Below, in pieces: positions 34,515 to 50,857 of a DNA stretch of 64,000 bases (the first letter of the stretch is position 1; the number at the start of each line of letters is the position of its first letter). The position numbers were made by a program, and so were the translations under genes. Below the pieces are notes generated by a model. It searched no databases. It had not been told where the DNA came from and was given only the letters and a program-made list of their open reading frames with translations. Where the stretch lies: contig NZ_OY284433.1 of the NCBI RefSeq assembly GCF_958304185.1, positions 2,108,001-2,172,000 on the forward strand, written 5' to 3'. The stretch is from an uncultured Erythrobacter sp. GTDB taxonomy: Bacteria; Pseudomonadota; Alphaproteobacteria; Sphingomonadales; Sphingomonadaceae.

Positions 34515-35279
34515 TTAGAACTGGACGCGCTGGGTGAACCCGCCATCGACGACGATGTTCGCGCCGGTCATGTAGGGCACCGCCGGGCTGGCGACGAAGA
34601 CGATCGCCTTGGCGACCTCCACTGGCTCACCAAAGCGGCCCGTGGGCATCTTGGCGAGGGTCGCATCGTAGAGGGGCTTCATGTGCTCCTCGATGATCTC
34701 CCAATTGCCGCCCTTGTAATAGATCGCGCCCGGCGAGACCGTGTTCACGCGGATTCCCTTGGAGGCATAGGCCTGCGAAAGCTGCGAGGCATAGGTGATC
34801 AGCGCGGCCTTCAGCGCGTTGAACGGGTTGGGCGCAATGAAGGTTTCGAGCGCGGCGGTAGACGACAGCATCACGATCGACCCGGTGCCCGAGGCTTCGA
34901 GGTAAGGCGTCAACGTCTCGACCGCATAGGCCGCGCCCTTGATGTCCATGTCGAGGCACGCCTGCCAGTCCCCAGCCCCGCCGGTGCCCGAGGCGCTCGC
35001 GGTGTGGACGAAGATATCGCAGCCGCCGAGTTCCTGCGCCGCTTTTTCCAGCCACGCCTGATAGGCGTCGGTGCCGGTCGCCATGTCGAACACCTCGGCA
35101 AACACCTTGCCTGGTCCGGCCGCGTCGATTTCGGCGGCGGCGGCGGCGATCTTGTCTTCCTTGCGGGAGAAGAACGCGACATCCGCGCCCTCGGCCGCGA
35201 ACAGCTTGAGCGCTTGCAGGCCAAGGCCGTGCGCCCCGCCGTTCATGATGACTTTCTTGCCCTTGAGTCCCAGATCCAT
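34515..35279 (-). CDS. SDR family protein with Phe in place of the catalytic Tyr
   Basis: A 254-residue short-chain dehydrogenase/reductase-type protein. The cofactor-binding glycine motif is NGGAHGLGLQ (residues 13-22), and the conserved serine is in MLSSTAA (S139/S140). The position of the Y-x-x-x-K motif reads F153-NAL-K157 (NPFNALKAALITYASQ): the codon is TTC, so tyrosine is replaced by phenylalanine. The C-terminal end GANIVVDGGFTQRVQF is normal. It heads the E1/lipoyl cluster and would, by context, make or use an alpha-hydroxyketone or diketone, but the missing hydroxyl means it may have altered chemistry or act as a binding protein. Confidence 0.88.
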   Translation of the reverse strand: MDLGLKGKKVIMNGGAHGLGLQALKLFAAEGADVAFFSRKEDKIAAAAAEIDAAGPGKVFAEVFDMATGTDAYQAWLEKAAQELGGCDIFVHTASASGTGGAGDWQACLDMDIKGAAYAVETLTPYLEASGTGSIVMLSSTAALETFIAPNPFNALKAALITYASQLSQAYASKGIRVNTVSPGAIYYKGGNWEIIEEHMKPLYDATLAKMPTGRFGEPVEVAKAIVFVASPAVPYMTGANIVVDGGFTQRVQF

Positions 35280-35378
35280 AGCGCACCTCTCCCTGGTCGC
35301 GGTTGTGGCCCAAGGGGATAGCCGAGCTAGGGGACGGGGCGTATCGTCAATTTTGTTGGGGTGGGCGGAAAGGTGCGC

Positions 35379-37343
35379 CTAGCTAGCGTCTGGGCTGCCA
35401 AGAATCGCGCAGCGCTGCTGAACGTGGGCGTCGGCGATCAGATCGCCGGTCGGCGCCTCAAGGCGGCGGCGCCAGTTGGGATGCTCGGTGATGGTGCCGG
35501 GCAGGTTCGGCTGCTCCTCCAGCCCGAGCAGATCCTCCAGCGCAACCAGCGCGATGGCCGCAGGCGTGCGGGCGATGTGCGCAATGGCGGCATCGACCAC
35601 CGGCGCGGGGTTATCGGGCGCGGGGCGGGGGGCGGTGTGGTCGAGCGTCGACCATAAGAGCCCGCGGTCCCAATCACGGATCGCCTCGGCCTCGGCGCGG
35701 GTGGTGCCTTCGGGCAGGCGCCCGAGTTTTTCCGCCCAATCCAGATCGCGCCCGCGCCACCATCCGGCGACAGTGACGGTATCATGCGTCCCGCTCATCG
35801 CGGCACTGAGCGGTTCGTAGTCGGCAGCGCCGATGAAGCCGTGATCGGCGGCGCGTTCGAACCACAGGACGCGCATCCCGAGCATCTGGCGCTCGGTCAC
35901 GGCCTGGGTGAAGCCGTAAGGCGCCGTGCCGAGGTCTTCGGCGATGACAAAGGCATTGGCGCGGTGCGCTTCCAAGGTGGCGAGGCGGATGAGATCGTCG
36001 AAGGGGTAGCTCAGGTAAGCCCCGTCCCGCGTCGCGCCGCCTTCGGGGATGACCCAGAGCCGGGCGAGGCCGAAGGCGTGGTCGATCCTCAGTCCCCCAC
36101 CTGCGGCGAGGCCCGCGCGGATCATCGCGATCCACGGCTCGTAGGCGCAAGTCCGCAGGCCCTCGGGCGAAAAGCCGGTGATCGACCAGTTTTGCCCCTG
36201 CGGCCCGAGCGGATCGGGCGGCGCGCCGATGGTCAGCCCGTCCAGCATCGCATGGCGCAGCGACCACGCATCACTGCCTGAGGGATCGACGCCGACAGCG
36301 AGGTCGGCGATGAGTCCGACGGCCATGCCAGCATCCTTGGCGGCGGACTGCGACGCTTGAAGTCCCTGCCGTGCGAGCCATTGCACGAACAGGTGGAAGG
36401 CGATCTCGTCCGGGTGCTCGGCGGCAAAGCGCGTCGCGGCTGCGCCTTCAGGATCGTGGAACGCGGCAGGCCAATCGCGCCAGCCATGCGCGCCCGCTGG
36501 GCGGAAGTGGCAATCGAGCGCATCGAACAGCGCATGGCGGTGCAGCATCGCATCGTCCGTCGCGGTCATCCCCGCAAGCTGTGCCGGAGTGAGCGCGGCG
36601 AACACCTTGCGCAATTCGGCCAAGCGGAGCGGCAAAGCGCCCGCCCAGTCGATCAGCGGTCCGGCCTCGGCCGAAGGTGCCAACGGCGGCAGGCCCACCA
36701 ACGCAGGATCGCCCATCGCTCCATTCACGAACAACCGGCTGGAGGGCGAATAGGGGCTGTAACCCACCCCATGCCCCGGAAACAGCGCGTGCACCGGATT
36801 GATCGCCAGCGCGTCTGCCCCCACCGCGCCGAACTGCCGTGCTGCTTCGGCCAAATCGCCAAAGGTGCCGAAGGGGGAGGGCGGCGCGCCTCTGAGTGCG
36901 GGGATTTGTAGCGACACGCCCCACGGGCGGCGACCCGCTGCGTTCGGCAAAGGACATTTGGCCGGAGCGACCGCCAGCTTCACCGCGCGGCCATCCAGCA
37001 CGAGGTCGTAATAGCCCGGCGCATCGGGAGCCGTCAGTCGGTTGCCCGCGATAACCAGCGGGCGGGTGACGCCGTCATCACCGGTTGCCTCGGCGCGGGC
37101 GGGGGTGGAGGGCAGGGGGATGCTCGCCCCGCAATCAGCGACCAGCATCGGCGGGAGCGCGGCGCGGCGTTCCTCGACTGCGGCGAGGCTGCGGGCGATC
37201 TGCCGCGCGCTTTCCGCTTCATGGCCGAGCGCCGCCAGCACTGCCGCCAGCGCCTCATCGGCGACCATCTGCTGCCGGCCATCGACGTCGGTCCATTCGC
37301 GCGCCACCCCTGCGGCTTGTGCCAGCGCGTGCAGTTGCTCCAT
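35379..37343 (-). CDS. malQ: 4-alpha-glucanotransferase (amylomaltase, GH77)
   Basis: Transfers maltooligosaccharide segments between glucans, releasing glucose, and lets short glycogen breakdown products re-enter phosphorolysis. The 654-residue protein carries the GH77 catalytic residues in LRIDHAFGLARLW (nucleophile Asp), VIAEDLGTAPYG (acid/base Glu) and MSGTHDTVTVAGWW (third acidic residue). A variable N-terminal domain spans about 150 residues. ATG 37343 (MEQLHALAQAAG) is preferred to 37394, which adds a basic non-conserved leader. It is divergent from the glgP operon across a 236-bp control region with two palindromes. Confidence 0.93.
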   Translation of the reverse strand: MEQLHALAQAAGVAREWTDVDGRQQMVADEALAAVLAALGHEAESARQIARSLAAVEERRAALPPMLVADCGASIPLPSTPARAEATGDDGVTRPLVIAGNRLTAPDAPGYYDLVLDGRAVKLAVAPAKCPLPNAAGRRPWGVSLQIPALRGAPPSPFGTFGDLAEAARQFGAVGADALAINPVHALFPGHGVGYSPYSPSSRLFVNGAMGDPALVGLPPLAPSAEAGPLIDWAGALPLRLAELRKVFAALTPAQLAGMTATDDAMLHRHALFDALDCHFRPAGAHGWRDWPAAFHDPEGAAATRFAAEHPDEIAFHLFVQWLARQGLQASQSAAKDAGMAVGLIADLAVGVDPSGSDAWSLRHAMLDGLTIGAPPDPLGPQGQNWSITGFSPEGLRTCAYEPWIAMIRAGLAAGGGLRIDHAFGLARLWVIPEGGATRDGAYLSYPFDDLIRLATLEAHRANAFVIAEDLGTAPYGFTQAVTERQMLGMRVLWFERAADHGFIGAADYEPLSAAMSGTHDTVTVAGWWRGRDLDWAEKLGRLPEGTTRAEAEAIRDWDRGLLWSTLDHTAPRPAPDNPAPVVDAAIAHIARTPAAIALVALEDLLGLEEQPNLPGTITEHPNWRRRLEAPTGDLIADAHVQQRCAILGSPDAS

Positions 37344-37424
37344 CGCCGCCTCCGTCCGATTGGGCCTGTCCTTAGCCCTCGCATCGGGCCGCATCGGCTG
37401 CTTGGCAAGCCGGACGCGGCCATC

Positions 37425-37502
37425 TCATGCGCATGAATACGATTGTGGCGTCACTTCTGCGATTGCTGCACACCGGCGCACCTGATTAGTGTGGTAACCA
37501 CA
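37425..37502. promoter_or_regulatory. Palindromes in the malQ-glgP divergent control region
   Basis: Two inverted repeats lie between the divergent genes: the perfect 12-bp palindrome TCATGCGCATGA (37425-37436) and TGTGGT-A-ACCACA (37490-37502). The second is 78 bp upstream of the glgP ATG and 147 bp upstream of malQ. Either could be an operator for a carbon-responsive regulator; the second does not match the CRP consensus TGTGA-N6-TCACA. The regulator is not identifiable here. Confidence 0.45.
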
Positions 37503-37579
37503 GCCGGGGGGCAAACGGGCGCGTGTCATCGTGCAGGCCAGACCATCACCCCAGGCCCGCAATGGGCACCAGAAGGAGT

Positions 37580-39999
<2,420 letters not shown>

Positions 40000-40003
<4 letters not shown>

Positions 40004-42162
40004 AGCCTCCGGCAAGCGCCATCGCTGCACTGCTCGATGGGTCGCACGCCGATCCTTTTGCGCTGCTGGGGCCGCACGAGGGGCCGGAAGGCACCTTCGC
40101 CCGCGCGATCCTGCACGGGGCGGAAGAGGCCGAGGCGTTTTCGCTGAAGGGCGGAAAGCTCGGCACAATGACCCGCGTGGAGAGCGCGGTGTTCGAAGGC
40201 AAGCTGCGCGGCAAGTCCAAGCCGGTCAAATATCGCTGCCGGGGGTATGGCAACGAATGGTGGGTGACGGACCCCTACAGCTTCGGCCCTGTGCTCGGCC
40301 CGATGGACGACTTCCTGATTGCCGAGGGCACACACCTGCGCCTGTTCGACAAGCTCGGCGCCCATGTGATCCACCATCAGGGCGCAGACGGCGTGCACTT
40401 TGCCGTCTGGGCACCCAACGCGCGCTGCGTGAACCTTGTGGGCGATTTCAACGGCTGGAACGGCGCGGCGCACATGATGCGCCGCCGCGTCGATATCGGC
40501 GTGTGGGAGATTTTCATCCCCGACATCGGCGCGGGCACCGCCTACAAATATCGCATCACCGGCCCCGATGGCACCGTGCAGCCGCTCAAGGCCGATCCCT
40601 TCGCCTTCGCCAGCGAGTTGCGCCCCAAGACGGCCAGCATTGTGGCTGTGCCAGGCAAGCGCGAATGGGGCGACGCCGCCCACCGCGCCCACTGGGCCAG
40701 CGTTGATCCCCGGCGTGAGGCGATATCGATCTACGAAGTCCACCCCGGATCCTGGCAGCGCGACGACAATGGCTGGTTCCTGACCTGGGACGAAATGGCC
40801 GCGCGCCTGATCCCCTATGCGACCCACATGGGCTTCACCCATATCGAGTTCCTGCCGGTCTCCGAACATCCTTATGACCCGAGCTGGGGCTACCAGACCA
40901 CCGGGCTCTATGCGCCGTCTGCCCGGTTCGGTGATGTCGAGGGCTTCGCTCGCTTCGTCGATGGCGCGCACCGTGCAGGGGTGGGCGTGCTGATCGACTG
41001 GGTGCCAGCGCACTTCCCGGTCGATGAACACGGCCTCGCCCGATTTGACGGCACGGCGCTTTACGAACACGAAGACCCGCGCCTCGGCTTCCACCCCGAC
41101 TGGAACACCGCGATCTACAATTTCGGGCGCAAGGAAGTGCGCTCTTTCCTCGTCAACAACGCGCTGTTCTGGGCCGAGCAATATCATGTCGACGGGCTGC
41201 GCGTGGATGCGGTCGCCTCGATGCTGTACCGCGATTACTCGCGCAAAGCTGACGAGTGGATCCCCAATGCCGAAGGCGGGCGCGAGAATTGGGAAGCGGT
41301 GGAGTTCATGCGCGCCACCAACCGCGCGCTCTATGGCTCCCATGCGGGCGTGATGACGATTGCCGAGGAATCGACCTCATGGCCCGGCGTCTCCCACCCC
41401 GCCTTCGACGAAGGCCCGCGCACGGCGCTCGGCTTCGGGTTCAAGTGGAACATGGGCTTCATGCACGACACGCTCCAGTACATGGCGCGTGATCCGATCC
41501 ACCGGAAGTATCACCATCACGAGATCACCTTCGGGCTGGTCTATGCCTTCAGCGAAAACTTCGTCCTGCCGCTGAGCCATGACGAGGTGGTGCACGGCAA
41601 GGGCACGATCCTCGGCAAGATGAGCGGCGATGATTGGCAGCAATTCGCCAATCTGCGCGCCTACTATGCGATGATGTGGGGCTATCCCGGCAAGAAGCTG
41701 CTGTTCATGGGGCAGGAATTCGCCCAGCGCCGCGAATGGAGCGAGGAGCGTAGCCTCGACTGGGATCTGCTGGACTCCCCCGCACATCGGGGCGTGGCCG
41801 ATCTGATCCGGGACTTGAACCGCCTTTACCGAACCACGCCTGCGCTCCACGCCCGCGATTGCGAGGGTGAGGGGTTCCAATGGCTCCTCTCGGACGATGC
41901 CGACAATTCTGTGTTCGCCTGGCTGCGCATGGCGCCGAGCGAGCCGCCAGTCGCGGTGATCGCCAATATGACGCCCGCGTTCCACACCGCCTACCGCCTG
42001 CCGCTGCCGCATGACGGCACATGGGCCGAAGTGCTGAACAGCGACGCGGAAATCTACGGCGGCAGCGGCAAGGGCAACATGGGGCAAGTCACAGCCGCTG
42101 ACGGCGCGGCACATATCGTGCTGCCGCCGCTCGCCACGATAATGCTGCAATTCACAGGATAA
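40000..42162 (+). CDS. glgB: 1,4-alpha-glucan branching enzyme (GH13)
   Basis: Forms alpha-1,6 branches in glycogen. The 720-residue protein starts at a GTG overlapping the glgP stop ([20 protein letters not shown]); the open frame extends further upstream but is only antisense-like sequence inside glgP. An N-terminal domain and CBM48 ([20 protein letters not shown]) precede the GH13 barrel with [14 protein letters not shown] (nucleophile Asp), [14 protein letters not shown] (acid Glu) and [14 protein letters not shown] (third Asp). It is the second gene of the glg operon. Confidence 0.96.
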
Positions 42163-42199
42163 GAAGGCGCAAAAGCCAGATCCACGGGGAGAGAATGGG

Positions 42200-43459
42200 A
42201 TGATTGAGAGGACTTCGGGCAGACCGCTCGCACGTGATGCAATGGCCTATGTGCTGGCGGGCGGACGCGGCAGCCGGTTGATGGAACTGACCGACCGGCG
42301 CGCGAAACCGGCGGTCTATTTCGGCGGCAAGTCGCGGATCATCGACTTCGCCCTGTCGAACGCGATCAACTCCGGCATCCGCCGCATCGGGGTCGCCACG
42401 CAATACAAGGCGCACTCGCTGATCCGCCATATGCAGCGCGGCTGGAACTTCATGCGGCCCGAACGCAACGAAAGCTTCGACATCCTCCCCGCCAGCCAGC
42501 GCGTGTCGGAAAACCAGTGGTATGAAGGCACCGCCGATGCCGTGTTCCAGAACATCGACATCATCGCCGCCCACGCACCCAAGTATATGGTGATCCTTGC
42601 GGGCGATCACATCTACAAGATGGACTACGAATTGATGCTGCAACAGCACGTCAATTCGGGCGCGAATGTCACGGTCGGCTGTCTGGTGGTGCCGCGCATG
42701 GAGGCGACCGGCTTCGGCGTGATGCACGTCGACGGCGCGGACAACATCACCGCCTTTGTTGAAAAGCCCAAAGACCCGCCGGGCATTCCGGGGGACGAGG
42801 GTATGGCGCTCGCTTCGATGGGGATTTACGTCTTCAACACCGATTTCCTGTTCGAACAGCTTCGCCGCGATGCCGACGATCCCGCGTCCAGCCGCGACTT
42901 TGGCGGGGACATCATCCCCTATATCGTCAAGCACGGCAAAGCGGTCGCCCACCGCTTCACCAACAGCTGCATCCGCGCCGCGGAAGAAATCGAGGAATAC
43001 TGGCGCGATGTCGGCACGCTGGATGCCTATTTCGAGGCGAACCTCGACCTCACCGACACGGTGCCCAAGCTCAACCTCTATGACCGCGACTGGCCGATCT
43101 GGACCGACGCCGTCGTCGCCGCGCCCGCGAAGTTCGTGCATGACGAGGACGGACGGCGCGGCTTTGCCGTATCCTCGCTGGTGTCGGGCGATTGCATCAT
43201 TTCCGGCTCCGAAGTGCGCCGCAGCCTGTTGTTCACCGGGGTCAAGATCGGCAGCTATTCCAACGTCAACGAAGCGGTGATCCTGCCCTATTGCAACATC
43301 GGGCGCGGAGCGCGGCTCAGCAAGGTCATCATCGATTCCGGCGTGCGCATCCCCGAAGGCATGGTGATCGGCGAAGACCCGGTGCTGGATGCGCAGCGCT
43401 TCCGCGTGTCGGAAAAAGGCGTGGTGCTCGTCACCCGCGACATGATGGCAAAGCTGTAG
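42200..43459 (+). CDS. glgC: Glucose-1-phosphate adenylyltransferase (ADP-glucose pyrophosphorylase)
   Basis: Makes ADP-glucose from glucose 1-phosphate and ATP, the regulated first step of glycogen synthesis. The 419-residue protein has the pyrophosphorylase motif [41 protein letters not shown] and [10 protein letters not shown]. The C-terminal left-handed beta-helix region carries the repeat-like [20 protein letters not shown]. The ATG 42200 follows GGGAGAGAATGGG-type purine-rich sequence. It lies 37 bp after glgB. Confidence 0.97.
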   Translation: MIERTSGRPLARDAMAYVLAGGRGSRLMELTDRRAKPAVYFGGKSRIIDFALSNAINSGIRRIGVATQYKAHSLIRHMQRGWNFMRPERNESFDILPASQRVSENQWYEGTADAVFQNIDIIAAHAPKYMVILAGDHIYKMDYELMLQQHVNSGANVTVGCLVVPRMEATGFGVMHVDGADNITAFVEKPKDPPGIPGDEGMALASMGIYVFNTDFLFEQLRRDADDPASSRDFGGDIIPYIVKHGKAVAHRFTNSCIRAAEEIEEYWRDVGTLDAYFEANLDLTDTVPKLNLYDRDWPIWTDAVVAAPAKFVHDEDGRRGFAVSSLVSGDCIISGSEVRRSLLFTGVKIGSYSNVNEAVILPYCNIGRGARLSKVIIDSGVRIPEGMVIGEDPVLDAQRFRVSEKGVVLVTRDMMAKL

Positions 43460-43477
43460 CAATAGGGGGCTCGAAGC

Positions 43478-48338
<4,861 letters not shown>

Positions 48339-48359
48339 AGCAGGCCCGCATCAGTGCGA

Positions 48360-48965
48360 TTACGCCTCCAGCTCGACGTCCCAATATAGCCAGTCGCGCC
48401 AGGTTTCGTGGAGGAAATTGGGCGGGAACAGCTTGCCATGCTGCTGCAATTGCCAGCTGGTCGGGCGAATCGGCGTCTGGTGGACAGGCATCGCAGCCTG
48501 TTTGGGGGTGCGCCCGCCCTTCTTCATATTGCACGGTGCACAGGCGGTGATGATGTTCTCCCACGTCGTCCTTCCCCCGAGTCGGCGCGGGGTCACGTGG
48601 TCGAAGGTCAGATGCTCGGTGCTGCCGCAATACTGGCACTGGAAGCGGTCGCGCAGGAACACGTTGAAGCGGGTGAAGGCCGGAAATTCCGAGTGCTTCA
48701 CATATTGCCTGAGCGCGATGACGCTCGGGATTTTCATGTCGAAGTTGGGCGAGTGCACCTCGCGGTCGTAGCTCGCGACAATGTCCACCCGGTCGAGGAA
48801 CACCGCTTTGATCGCGGTCTGCCACGGCCACAGGCTCAGCGGGTAATAGGACAAGGGGGTGTAATCGGCGTTGAGCACCAGCGCCGGGCACGCGGACAGG
48901 TTGCGCGTCGGGTCTTCATCAACCCCGCGGAACCGGGCAACTCTTTCGATCAGTTCGGCATTGAA
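48360..48965 (-). CDS. HNH endonuclease
   Basis: A 201-residue HNH nuclease. The zinc-binding and catalytic core is RDRFQCQYCGSTEHLTFDH then VTPRRLGGRTTWEN, with the second CxxC in ITACAPCNMKKG. It resembles conserved chromosomal HNH proteins of alphaproteobacteria with no known restriction partner. A GTG at 48965 (VFNAELIERVARFRGV) with GGGAGGAA 10-11 bases upstream is the preferred start; an in-frame ATG at 48995 is the alternative. It converges with glgX and is divergent from gluQ. Confidence 0.85.
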   Translation of the reverse strand, partial: FNAELIERVARFRGVDEDPTRNLSACPALVLNADYTPLSYYPLSLWPWQTAIKAVFLDRVDIVASYDREVHSPNFDMKIPSVIALRQYVKHSEFPAFTRFNVFLRDRFQCQYCGSTEHLTFDHVTPRRLGGRTTWENIITACAPCNMKKGGRTPKQAAMPVHQTPIRPTSWQLQQHGKLFPPNFLHETWRDWLYWDVELEA

Positions 48966-49122
48966 CACGATTTGCGTTCCTCCCTGATTGACGTGCATCC
49001 TGACGTGGCACGGCAAAGAGTCAAACCCGTTACAGGGTGGGTATCCACAGGGACGCGCTGTGGAGAGGCTGTGGCCAAGTGTGTGCATAGCGCAAGAATA
49101 TGTCCTGTGGCATGGGGCGGCG

Positions 49123-49953
49123 ATGCTCGAGTGTGTGCCGCCCGTGACCCGTTTCGCGCCCAGCCCCAACGGGCGGCTGCATCTCGGTCATGCCCTGAGC
49201 GCCATCATCGCGCATGATCTGGCACGGGAAAACGGCGGGCGGTTTCTGCTGCGAATCGAGGACATCGACGGCCCCCGCTCCCGCCCGGAACTGGCCGATG
49301 AATTCCGCCGCGATCTCGAATGGCTCGGGCTGGAGTGGGACGAAGTGCCCTCGCAATCGACGCGGCTCGCCAGCTATGCCGCTGCGGCCGAGGCGCTGAA
49401 GGCGCGCGGGCTCATCTATCCTTGCACCTGCACCCGCAAGGAAATCGAGGAAGCGGGAGCGGTCGAAGGTTCAGATGGGCTGATCTATCCCGGCACCTGC
49501 AAACGCACCCAGCCTTATCCCGCGCGCCCGGCGGCATGGCGGCTGGACACGGCCAAGGCGCTGGCCATAACTGGGCCACTGTTATGGCAGGACGCGCTGG
49601 CGGGGCCGCAGCCGGTGGATCTGTCCGGCCTCGGCGATGTCGTGCTGGTGCGCAAGGATCTGCCCGCCAGCTACCACCTCGCCGTGACGCTCGATGATGC
49701 GGCGGACGGCGTGACGCTGGTGACGCGCGGGGCGGACCTGTTTGCGGCGAGCCATGTGCACCGCACGCTGCAAGCCCTGCTCGGGCACCCGGTGCCGCGC
49801 TGGCATCACCACCCGCTCTTGCTCGGCGCAGATGGCGAAAAACTCGCCAAACGCCGGGGATCACCGGCCTTGGCCGAGCGGCGCGCGGCGGGCGAGGATG
49901 GGCGGATGCTTGCCGAGCAACTCAGGTTGCAACATTTGTCACTTGGAACCTAG
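49123..49953 (+). CDS. gluQ: Glutamyl-Q tRNA(Asp) synthetase
   Basis: A truncated glutamyl-tRNA-synthetase paralogue that attaches glutamate to queuosine-34 of tRNA-Asp. The 276-residue protein has the Rossmann core only: RFAPSPNGRLHLGHALSAI (HIGH-like), RIEDIDGPRSRPELADEF, the cysteine pair CTCTRKE and the KLAKRRG KMSKS-like loop. It lacks the anticodon-binding domain of GltX, which distinguishes it. ATG 49123 is used; the longer frame upstream crosses the control region of the divergent HNH gene. Confidence 0.93.
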   Translation: MLECVPPVTRFAPSPNGRLHLGHALSAIIAHDLARENGGRFLLRIEDIDGPRSRPELADEFRRDLEWLGLEWDEVPSQSTRLASYAAAAEALKARGLIYPCTCTRKEIEEAGAVEGSDGLIYPGTCKRTQPYPARPAAWRLDTAKALAITGPLLWQDALAGPQPVDLSGLGDVVLVRKDLPASYHLAVTLDDAADGVTLVTRGADLFAASHVHRTLQALLGHPVPRWHHHPLLLGADGEKLAKRRGSPALAERRAAGEDGRMLAEQLRLQHLSLGT

Positions 49954-49978
49954 CGTCCAAGCGTCCATTTAGACTCGC

Positions 49979-50209
49979 ATGAACTATGTCCTTGTGCCCG
50001 TATTGCTCGTCCTCATGGGACTGGTGGCCTTTTCGCTGATCAAGGGGATTGTCGCCTTCCTCAAGACGACCAAGATCGACCTTGAAACCGGCGAGGGCTC
50101 GACCGCGACTGATATGCAGCTCGCCCAGAACAAGGCGATGTTCGCGCGCATCAAATATCAGGCGCTGGCGATCGTGGTGGTGGCGATCATCATGGCAGCA
50201 TCGCGTTAA
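49979..50209 (+). CDS. HIG1-domain twin-transmembrane protein
   Basis: A 76-residue protein with two hydrophobic helices (about residues 4-27 and 56-74) joined by a short hydrophilic loop with QLAQNKAMFARIKYQ, matching the HIG1/twin-transmembrane family seen in alphaproteobacteria. Mitochondrial relatives associate with cytochrome c oxidase; a respiratory role is only inferred here. It lies between gluQ and the adenosyltransferase on the same strand with short gaps. Confidence 0.85.
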   Translation: MNYVLVPVLLVLMGLVAFSLIKGIVAFLKTTKIDLETGEGSTATDMQLAQNKAMFARIKYQALAIVVVAIIMAASR

Positions 50210-50221
50210 GCCCTTCGCGCC

Positions 50222-50797
50222 ATGGTCAAGCTGAACCGCATTTACACCCGCACCGGGGATGACGGCACCACGGGCCTCGTCGATGGCTCGCGCTGTCCGA
50301 AGCATTCCGCCCGCATCAACGCGATGGGGCTGGTGGACGAGGCGAACAGCGCCATCGGGCTCGCCATCTGCGCGCTTACGGACGAAAGCCAGCGCGCGCT
50401 GCTGACGCGGGTGCAGAACGATCTGTTCGATCTTGGCGCGGACTTGGCCACCCCGGCCGAGGATGACGATTTCAGCCCGTCCGAAATGGTGCTGCGGATC
50501 GTATCTTCGCAGCCCGAATGGATCGAAGGGCAGATCGACGCGCTGAATGAACGGCTCGAACCGCTGACCAGTTTTGTCCTCCCCGGCGGGAGCGAAGCGG
50601 CAGCGCGCGTCCATGTCGCCCGCGCTACGACCCGTGCGGCAGAACGCGCGATGGTCGAGCTGGCCGCAGAGCTGCCGGTCAATCCGGCGGCGCTCGCCTA
50701 TATCAACCGTCTGTCCGACCTCTTGTTCGTGCTCGCCCGCGTGGCGAATGACGATGGCCGCGCGGACGTGAAGTGGGTCCCCGGCGCTAATCGCTAG
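50222..50797 (+). CDS. Cob(I)yrinic acid a,c-diamide adenosyltransferase (PduO/MMAB type)
   Basis: Adenosylates corrinoids to make the coenzyme used by methylmalonyl-CoA mutase-type enzymes. The 191-residue protein has the ATP-binding N-terminus YTRTGDDGTTGLVDGSR, the FVLPGGSEAAARVHVARATT segment and RLSDLLFVLARVAN at the C-terminus, all typical of the PduO class. It is followed 60 bp later by 3-hydroxybutyryl-CoA dehydrogenase; a shared role in C4/propionyl-CoA metabolism is an inference. No mutase gene is in the window. Confidence 0.93.
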   Translation: MVKLNRIYTRTGDDGTTGLVDGSRCPKHSARINAMGLVDEANSAIGLAICALTDESQRALLTRVQNDLFDLGADLATPAEDDDFSPSEMVLRIVSSQPEWIEGQIDALNERLEPLTSFVLPGGSEAAARVHVARATTRAAERAMVELAAELPVNPAALAYINRLSDLLFVLARVANDDGRADVKWVPGANR

Positions 50798-50857
50798 CTT
50801 TTGCCTGAGCCCGTCGCTAACAGCGCGGCAAATTGCTGCACTTGCGAAGGACACATC

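Noticed and set aside
49040-49070. GTATCCACA near 49050 as a DnaA box / origin
   Set aside because: One mismatch to TTATCCACA, single copy, no AT-rich unwinding region or dnaA/dnaN/parA genes nearby.
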